Source: an uncultured bacterium (GTDB taxonomy: Bacteria; Cyanobacteriota; Vampirovibrionia; Gastranaerophilales; Gastranaerophilaceae). Taken from it: 55,236 nt of DNA. The notes under the pieces are model-generated. The model worked only from the letters and a program-made list of their open reading frames with translations, searched no databases and had not been told where the DNA came from. How positions within the stretch are numbered: the stretch's first letter is position 1; each line of letters opens with the position of its first letter. The stretch is taken from the NCBI GenBank assembly GCA_902489575.1, contig CABUAQ010000002.1, forward strand, positions 1 to 55,236. The letters run 5' to 3'. The translations under genes and the position numbers were made by a program. This document shows positions 50,029 to 55,236 of this stretch, piece by piece.

Positions 50029-51150
50029 TTATTTTATCAAATTATTGTAATGCCGATTGTAGAAGTCCAGATATCTGTCTTCTAAAATTGCCTGCCGGCA
50101 TTTTTTTGCAAAATCAATCAGAAACTTGATGTTATGGATTGATAACAGGGTGGAAGCTGTCTGTTCCTGACATCTCCACAGATGTCTTATGTAAGCTTTT
50201 GAATGATTACGGCATGCATAACAATCACAGCCTTCTACAAGTGGTGCATGGTCATCTTCGTATTTTTTATTTTTGATATTAGCTTTGCCATCCCATGTGA
50301 AGAAGGAGCCGTGACGGGCATTGCGGGTTGGAAGAACACAGTCAAACATATCAATGCCGTGCTTGATTCCGTTTAGTAAATCTTCAGGGGTTCCGACACC
50401 CATTAAATATCTCGGTTTGTACTTTGGTAAAAGTGGTGCTGTGAATTCTGTAAAATGATTCATTATGTCTTTAGATTCACCTACGCTAAGTCCTCCAATA
50501 GCGTACCCTGCAGCGTCAAATGTAGAGATTACTCTTGCACTTTCCTGCCTTAAATCGTCAAAGAATGCACCTTGAACAATAGGGAAAAGAGCTTGTCGGG
50601 GATTTGTTTTTGCTTTAACACATCTTTCAAGCCAGCGGTGAGTCCGTTCCATAGCTGCTTTTGCTGTTTCGTAGTCACAAGGATATGGTGCACATTCATC
50701 AAATGCCATTATAATATCCGCACCGATATCTTGTTGAATTTCCATAGATACTTCCGGAGAAATGAAGTGTTTTGTTCCGTCTTTAGGGTCACGAAATTCA
50801 ACACCATCTTCCGTAATTTTTCTAAGATGAGCAAGTGAAAATACTTGAAATCCTCCTGAATCTGTTAAAACAGGTTTATCCCAGTTCATCCAGCCGTGAA
50901 TTCCTCCAAAATTACGTATTCTTTTTGTTCCTGCTCTTAAATACAAATGGTATGAGTTCGATAATATAATTTGAGCACCCGTGTCTTTAATTTGGTCGCA
51001 GGTAAGTGATTTTACTGCCGAATTCGTTCCCACAGGCATAAAAATAGGTGTTTCAATCTTTCCGTGCGGGGTTGTCAAAATCCCTGCCCGGGCGCTTGTT
51101 TGAGAATCTTCGTGTACAAGTTCGTAATTAAAAAAATCTTTTTCATCCAT
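50029..51150 (-). CDS. tgt: queuine/preQ1 tRNA-ribosyltransferase
   Basis: A 373-residue enzyme exchanging guanine 34 of GU(N) anticodon tRNAs for the queuosine precursor. GGIHGWMNWDKPVLTDSGGFQVFSL contains the active-site Asp, AFDECAPYP a conserved acidic pair, and GCDCYACRNHSKAYIRHL the zinc site (CxCxxC ... H). Length is typical. The ATG lies 6 bases from an extended -10 and has no Shine-Dalgarno, so the mRNA is probably leaderless. Confidence 0.95.
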   Translation of the reverse strand: MDEKDFFNYELVHEDSQTSARAGILTTPHGKIETPIFMPVGTNSAVKSLTCDQIKDTGAQIILSNSYHLYLRAGTKRIRNFGGIHGWMNWDKPVLTDSGGFQVFSLAHLRKITEDGVEFRDPKDGTKHFISPEVSMEIQQDIGADIIMAFDECAPYPCDYETAKAAMERTHRWLERCVKAKTNPRQALFPIVQGAFFDDLRQESARVISTFDAAGYAIGGLSVGESKDIMNHFTEFTAPLLPKYKPRYLMGVGTPEDLLNGIKHGIDMFDCVLPTRNARHGSFFTWDGKANIKNKKYEDDHAPLVEGCDCYACRNHSKAYIRHLWRCQEQTASTLLSIHNIKFLIDFAKKCRQAILEDRYLDFYNRHYNNLIK

Positions 51151-51156
51151 AAGTCA

Positions 51157-51165
51157 AGTTTATCA
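51157..51165 (-). promoter_or_regulatory. extended -10 of tgt
   Basis: On the minus strand TGA-TAAACT spans 51165-51157, followed by 6 bases and ATG 51150. There is no clear -35, as allowed for extended -10 promoters. Confidence 0.45.
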
Positions 51166-51218
51166 CAAAAATATTGATTCTTGTATAAAAGCCTGTGCTC
51201 ACCGGGGTAAATACACCG

Positions 51219-51247
51219 GTCATTGCGAGCGATAGCTAAACAATCTA
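51219..51247. repeat. copy of the GTCATTGCGAG interspersed repeat
   Basis: GTCATTGCGAGCGATAGC...CAATCTA matches the left end of the 49198 element. A small ACCGG/CCGGT hairpin (51201-51220) abuts it. It sits between tgt and the end of uvrC. Confidence 0.6.
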
Positions 51248-51277
51248 TTTGTAAATTCTAAAATTATTCTTTTAGAT

Positions 51278-52942
51278 TTACCCTCCGCCCAGACTGCTTT
51301 TTGATCGAAGTTTCCTATGATATGTAATCGCAAATCTGTGGGCTTCATCTCTTATTCGTTGAATTAAAAATAATGCACTGGATTCCCGTGGTAATAATAT
51401 CGATGTTGAATTACGCGGAAGAAAGACTTCTTCCTGACGTTTTGCAAGACTTACAAAATCAATTCCGGTGATTCCCATGTCTTCAACAATTTGCATTACA
51501 CTTGAAAGTTGACCTTTGCCTCCATCAATTATAATTAAATCAGGTTTTTCCCAGCCTTTTTCTCCAAGTCTGGATAACCTTCTTGTAAGAACTTCTTTCA
51601 TTGATAGAAAATCGTCCGGTTTCCCCTCTGTGGATTTAACTTTAAATTTTCTGTACTCGGATTTTTTGCTAAGTCCGTTAATAAATGTAACCATTGATGC
51701 AACTGTATTTGTACCTTGAATATGTGAAATATCATAACATTCCATGCGATATGGAAAATTGTTCAGGTGTAATTTTTCTTTCAAATATGAGCCAATGTTA
51801 TTAAAATCATCACGAATTTTAGACATTTTAGATAATTTTGCATTATCAAGAATAACTCTGGCATTTTTATCAGCAAGCATTTGAAGTTCTTTTCCCTGAG
51901 CTGATTTCCCGTAACTGATTTTAACTTTTTTGCTAGAGATAATTTGCAGCCATTCTTCATACAAACTCTTATCCCCTACGGCCTCTAATTCGTTTGATAC
52001 GATTTTATCCGGAAATTCCAAAGATAAAGTATTATAATATTCTTTAAAAAATGTAGCAAAAAATTCTGTCTTATCTTCTTCTTCAACTTCATAGGTAAAA
52101 TCTTTTTTATCGATAAGCCGCCCTTCTCTAATCATCATAATAACTATTGCAAGAATGCCATCCTCGTGCAATACCGAAATTATATCTTCGTTCAGTTTTG
52201 TATTTTCATAGACAACTTTCTGTTTTTCCAGAGTTTTTTGCAAATCCAAATAGCTGTCGCGGAGTCTTGCGGCTTTTTCAAATTGTTCTGCATCAGAATA
52301 CTTTTTAATTTGCTCCATAAGTTGTTTTAGAAGCTCGGACTGTTTTCCTGACAAAAATAATTCTGCTTGATGAACAATTGCCTTATATTCTTCACTTGTA
52401 ACCATATTTTGGCAGGGTGCAAGACATTTCCCAATATGGTAATACAAACAAGGACGAGTTTTAAATTTTGGAGTTTTACACTGTTTTAGCGGAAAAATCT
52501 TTTTTAAAAAATCCAGGGTCGAATGCATTGCCCGAATATCTGTATATGGCCCGTAATATCTTCCTTTTTCAAGATTCATATTACGTTTTCTTACGATGGA
52601 AATTCTGGGGAAATCTTCATTTGTAATAAGAAAATACGGATATTTTTTATCATCTTTTAGTAAAATATTATAACGGGGTTTGTGCTTTTTTATCAAATGA
52701 CTTTCTAAAATCAAAGCTTCAACCTCTGTATTTGTAATAATATACTCAAGGTGATCAATTTGAGAAACCAAAATATTAACTTTTACACTATCATGATGTT
52801 TTCGGTTAAAATAAGACATCACCCGACGCTTAAGAATTTTAGCCTTTCCAACATAAATAATCTCGTTATCAGCGTTATAATAAATATAACAACCGGGTAA
52901 TGAAGGAAGTAATTTAAGACTTTCTTTCAACTTATCATTCAT
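51278..52942 (-). CDS. uvrC: excinuclease ABC subunit C (UvrC), lacking the C-terminal HhH domain
   Basis: A 554-residue subunit of the UvrABC nucleotide-excision repair nuclease. The GIY-YIG domain (PGCYIYYNADNEIIYVGKAKILKRRV) is at about 15-40, a Cys-rich region (CKTPKFKTRPCLYYHIGKCLAPC) near 150-172, a UVR helix near 200-235, and the RNase H-like endonuclease (MECYDISHIQGTNTVASMV; DLIIIDGGKGQLSS) beyond 370. The protein ends ...YHRKLRSKSSLGGG; the usual ~60-residue tandem helix-hairpin-helix tail after that point is missing, and an interspersed repeat lies 30 bases beyond the stop. ATG 52942 is chosen from the TATAAT box 6 bases upstream. Confidence 0.9.
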   Translation of the reverse strand: MNDKLKESLKLLPSLPGCYIYYNADNEIIYVGKAKILKRRVMSYFNRKHHDSVKVNILVSQIDHLEYIITNTEVEALILESHLIKKHKPRYNILLKDDKKYPYFLITNEDFPRISIVRKRNMNLEKGRYYGPYTDIRAMHSTLDFLKKIFPLKQCKTPKFKTRPCLYYHIGKCLAPCQNMVTSEEYKAIVHQAELFLSGKQSELLKQLMEQIKKYSDAEQFEKAARLRDSYLDLQKTLEKQKVVYENTKLNEDIISVLHEDGILAIVIMMIREGRLIDKKDFTYEVEEEDKTEFFATFFKEYYNTLSLEFPDKIVSNELEAVGDKSLYEEWLQIISSKKVKISYGKSAQGKELQMLADKNARVILDNAKLSKMSKIRDDFNNIGSYLKEKLHLNNFPYRMECYDISHIQGTNTVASMVTFINGLSKKSEYRKFKVKSTEGKPDDFLSMKEVLTRRLSRLGEKGWEKPDLIIIDGGKGQLSSVMQIVEDMGITGIDFVSLAKRQEEVFLPRNSTSILLPRESSALFLIQRIRDEAHRFAITYHRKLRSKSSLGGG

Positions 52943-52977
52943 AATTCTATTATAGCATGTTAAAATGTTTATATGAA
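52938..52977. promoter_or_regulatory. overlapping divergent leaderless promoters
   Basis: Minus strand: TATAAT (52954-52949), 6 bases to uvrC ATG 52942, -35-like TTCATA at 52977-52972. Plus strand: extended -10 TGT-TAAAAT (52961-52966), 6 bases to ATG 52973, -35-like TTCATA at 52938-52943. Each -35 overlaps the other gene's start codon. Confidence 0.6.
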
Positions 52978-54400
52978 TACTACAATTTATGCAATTACGG
53001 ACTCTCATCAGGAAAGCAGGAATTTAAGCAGACTGCTTTCCGGAATATATAATATGGAAAAAGATAATAGCAAACCTTGTATAATATTAGATGCAGGAGA
53101 TTTATTCAAAGGAATTTATGATAAGGATATGTCAGTAAATGCATACTTAAAGATTAAAGAATTGCTGCCAAATTCTGAAATTATACTGACTATTGGAAAT
53201 AACGATTTTGGGTTTATCAAAAAGGATTTTGAATATCTGAAAAATACTGTCGAAAAGTTTCATCAGGCAGGAATTCATGTTGTCTGTGCAAATCTAACCG
53301 ACTCAAGAACAAATCTTCCGCTTGAAAATATTGAAAAATACAAAATTTTAGACATCAACGGAGAAAAAATTCTTATTACAGGTTTTTGTCTTGATAATTC
53401 TTGTGCAAAGAAATTTAAATGTGAACTTGCTCCGCCCGAGCAATGTTTTATTGATATGATAAATTCTGTAACAGAACAATTTGACAAAATCGTGGTATTA
53501 AATCATCACTGGTATACATACAGTAAAAGTCTTTTAGATGTTGCTAAGTCAAAAGGTGTGAAAATAGATTTAATAATAGGCGGTCACGAGCATTCACCAA
53601 TTCCGCCGGATTATGAAAACAATATATTTTATCCGCTCTCTTTTGCAAGAACTATGTACAAAATTTCTAATACAATAGAACAAATTCCGCTTGAAAAATG
53701 CGGATTTATACCACAATTGGAACTTCCAATAATTGAATACGAACGACAAACACGCCTGAAAGCTCCACTTGCAAAGAGAGTCTTAAACCTAACAAAATGT
53801 TACTCTGATGCGTGTCCTTTGGGAACTTTTATTTCAGATGAGATGAAAAGATTAGGAAACACTGATATTGCCTTTCATTCAACAGGTTTTACAATGTATC
53901 CCCTGAAACTTGAAGATAGTGAATACATCACACGATATGACCTTGAAAGAGTAATGTGCAATACAGATGCTACAATTGAAACAATTGTAATTACGGTAGA
54001 GCAATTAAAAAAAGTTTTTGAAAACGCCACAAAGTTCAGAATGCTTAAAGACCGCGGGAACTCAAAATTTCTTCAATGTTCACAAAATATCTCAATCACT
54101 GGTAAAGGCAATCCAGATGAAGAAAACTATAGAATTTTTCAAATATCAATTAATGGTGAAAATCTACTTGATGAAATTCATAATCCGATAGATCCAAAAC
54201 GTAAGTTTACCTGTACGATAGACCCGTTTATAGGTTCAGGGGAACAAGGGTTTGAAGTTCTAAAAAATATTCCAAAAACAAAAATTCTAAAAAATGGCAA
54301 AGAAATTAAGATCAATGAAATGTTTTACAATGCAGTGATAAATGCTGAAAATGCTTATACAAACTCGAACTATCCGAGTTTTAAATTCACAGACCTATGA
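52973..54400 (+). CDS. 5'-nucleotidase/UshA-like metallophosphoesterase, cytoplasmic
   Basis: A 475-residue two-domain protein. The metallophosphatase domain has ITDSHQE (residues 8-14), LDAGDLFKG (about 39-47), TIGNNDFGF, LNHHWYT and IGGHEHSP, the standard dimetal site. The C-terminal 5'-nucleotidase domain (about 265-475) has LGTFISDEMKR and AFHSTGF. Unlike UshA there is no signal peptide, so it acts in the cytoplasm, like YunD-type proteins. Substrate (nucleotide, UDP-sugar or cyclic nucleotide) is not decidable. Confidence 0.85.
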   Translation: MNTTIYAITDSHQESRNLSRLLSGIYNMEKDNSKPCIILDAGDLFKGIYDKDMSVNAYLKIKELLPNSEIILTIGNNDFGFIKKDFEYLKNTVEKFHQAGIHVVCANLTDSRTNLPLENIEKYKILDINGEKILITGFCLDNSCAKKFKCELAPPEQCFIDMINSVTEQFDKIVVLNHHWYTYSKSLLDVAKSKGVKIDLIIGGHEHSPIPPDYENNIFYPLSFARTMYKISNTIEQIPLEKCGFIPQLELPIIEYERQTRLKAPLAKRVLNLTKCYSDACPLGTFISDEMKRLGNTDIAFHSTGFTMYPLKLEDSEYITRYDLERVMCNTDATIETIVITVEQLKKVFENATKFRMLKDRGNSKFLQCSQNISITGKGNPDEENYRIFQISINGENLLDEIHNPIDPKRKFTCTIDPFIGSGEQGFEVLKNIPKTKILKNGKEIKINEMFYNAVINAENAYTNSNYPSFKFTDL

Positions 54401-54712
54401 TGTTAATGCTTTAACTATTTTATATATATCGGAAATTTTTTCAGGATTTGCGTCAACCATTTCAAAAATTAATTTCTTTAAATCCTTATTAGGTTGTAAA
54501 TACTCAAAATCAAACAATTCCTGTGCCGAAATTTTAAACACCTTAAGAATCTTTTCCAAAGTTTCAGTTGAAGGAAAACTGTTACCTGTTTCGATTTTAC
54601 CAAGAGATCTAATGCCAATATCCAATAACTCAGAAAGCTGCTCCTGAGTATACCCATGTTTTTTACGAAGTCTCCTTACTTTTGCCCCGATTTTTTTCTG
54701 CAATGTAGTCAT
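54395..54712 (-). CDS. XRE-family helix-turn-helix regulator
   Basis: A 105-residue protein: an N-terminal cro/C1-type helix-turn-helix (IGAKVRRLRKKHGYTQEQLSELLDIGIRSLGKIETGNSFPS, about 8-48), then a helical tail (LKKLIFEMVDANPEKISDIYKIVKAL) that may dimerise. AGAGAAAG lies upstream, and TATAAT (54737-54732, minus) is its likely -10. It overlaps the convergent gene by 6 bases. Resembles stand-alone regulators near mobile or surface-polysaccharide genes. Confidence 0.8.
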   Translation of the reverse strand: MTTLQKKIGAKVRRLRKKHGYTQEQLSELLDIGIRSLGKIETGNSFPSTETLEKILKVFKISAQELFDFEYLQPNKDLKKLIFEMVDANPEKISDIYKIVKALTS

Positions 54713-54776
54713 AACTTTCTCTTTTCAATACATTATATTTATTTATTAAATTTTATGTAGGTATTATTAGTGCCTA

Positions 54777-54804
54777 TTGACAACTTAATCGGTACTAGTA
54801 TATC
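54777..54804 (+). promoter_or_regulatory. promoter for the acyltransferase gene
   Basis: TTGACA (54777-54782), a 16-base spacer and TATATC (54799-54804), about 64 bases before ATG 54868. It is divergent to the XRE regulator, which may act here. Confidence 0.5.
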
Positions 54805-54867
54805 GTATTAATGGAATTGATAGTGCTTATATTTTTTTAAACTGGAATTAGAAAGACTAAGAGGGGT

Positions 54868-55236
54868 ATGGTGGAAATTAAAAAAAAAACTGAAAGGTTT
54901 TATAATGTCGACTTTTTACGGTTTGTGCTTGCTGTAATTATTGTAATGTATCATGGAATAGGTAAAGAATTTATGCAAGTAAGCAATTTTTATCCTGCAC
55001 TTAAGCATGGATATTTTTGTGTAGAGTTTTTCTTTATTATTGCAGGATTTTTTCTATTTAAAAATATAAAAAAGGATGAAGATACTATAAATTTTGTAAA
55101 AAAAAGGTATATAAGACTTGCTACACCAGTTTTAATAGCACTCTTACTTGTGGCAATTATAAGTATATTTATTCCTGAAATACACTTTAATTTTAATGAA
55201 AATATATTAAAAATATTTTTATTACAAACTTGTGGT
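54868..55236 (+). CDS. acyltransferase 3 family membrane protein, 5' part
   Basis: The first 123 codons of a gene cut by the window edge. The protein begins with NVDFLRFVLAVIIVMYHGIGKEF (about 14-36), the acyltransferase-3 signature (D-x-L-R and a catalytic-type His in YHG), followed by VEFFFIIAGFFLF and a third helix. Family members O-acetylate surface polysaccharides or lipids. GAGGGG immediately precedes ATG; GTG one codon later has better spacing and may be the true start. The codons are AT-rich even for this window. Confidence 0.75.
   Translation, partial: MVEIKKKTERFYNVDFLRFVLAVIIVMYHGIGKEFMQVSNFYPALKHGYFCVEFFFIIAGFFLFKNIKKDEDTINFVKKRYIRLATPVLIALLLVAIISIFIPEIHFNFNENILKIFLLQTCG

Noticed and set aside
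1..55236. tRNA, rRNA or CRISPR array
   Set aside because: No cloverleaf-like sequence with a T-loop, no rRNA-like stretch and no regularly spaced repeats were seen. The repeats present are dispersed and palindromic.

Overview
This AT-rich window carries lipid A genes (lpxD, lpxC, fabZ), a heptose-1-phosphate adenylyltransferase, an outer-membrane porin-like barrel, flagellar export genes and type IV pilin-like proteins with FTLAE/FTLSE N-termini. It is therefore from a Gram-negative, probably flagellated bacterium. The pilin style, low GC and gene mix suggest a Melainabacteria/Vampirovibrionia (Gastranaerophilales-like) gut lineage. That assignment is inference; no rRNA or other marker is present to confirm it.

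Region by region. 1-951: tail of a GlcD-type FAD oxidase and a HEXXH protein. 930-6721: zinc-ribbon protein (minus), then a co-oriented signalling cluster (GAF/HD-GYP phosphodiesterase, secreted TPR protein, two receiver-LuxR response regulators, pentapeptide-repeat protein). 6752-8815: lysine/aspartate genes dapB and asd, a small ORF and a terminator. 8947-11812: envelope operon hldE2-like/lpxD/lpxC/fabZ, ended by a terminator. 11813-12243: non-coding, with an orphan terminator. 12244-16948 (minus): hybrid histidine kinase, dxr, stand-alone receiver and a degenerate PilB/GspE-like protein.

17202-27563 is a compact phage-derived block, all on the plus strand: zinc-ribbon-like protein, receiver-less LuxR helix-turn-helix, amidase, P22 gp10-like protein, major capsid protein, holin-like and scaffold-like proteins, adaptor, small terminase, GNAT protein, portal, large terminase and a membrane coiled-coil protein. 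No integrase, repressor, replication gene or tail fibre is visible, yet the ORFs are intact. This is the best candidate for a domesticated or gene-transfer-agent-like particle system.

27564-30048: strong promoter, tiny ORFs, and a B12-binding/radical SAM gene split by G-tracts, followed by a flavodoxin-fold reductase. 30199-37853: CNNM/CorC-family protein, small exported protein, a large coiled-coil-ended protein behind a near-consensus sigma-28 promoter, rarA, an ABC solute-binding protein and a zinc alcohol dehydrogenase. 37926-41687: pilin-like protein, porin-like barrel and an Orn/Lys/Arg decarboxylase. 41732-45522 (minus): fliN/Y-O-P-Q-R. 45675-55236: anchored protein, mutS, a second pilin-like gene with a leader peptide and interspersed repeats, tgt, uvrC, a UshA-like phosphoesterase, an XRE regulator and the start of an acyltransferase.

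Two cross-cutting signals stand out. First, two loci 21 kb apart share a near-identical leader (M-L-x-K-x-K-Y-x-K-x-F-G-G-V-T) containing a poly-G tract (G10 and G7). Second, at least seven genes have a -10-like box ending 6-7 bases before the ATG and no Shine-Dalgarno sequence, suggesting leaderless mRNAs. No tRNA, rRNA or CRISPR array was seen.
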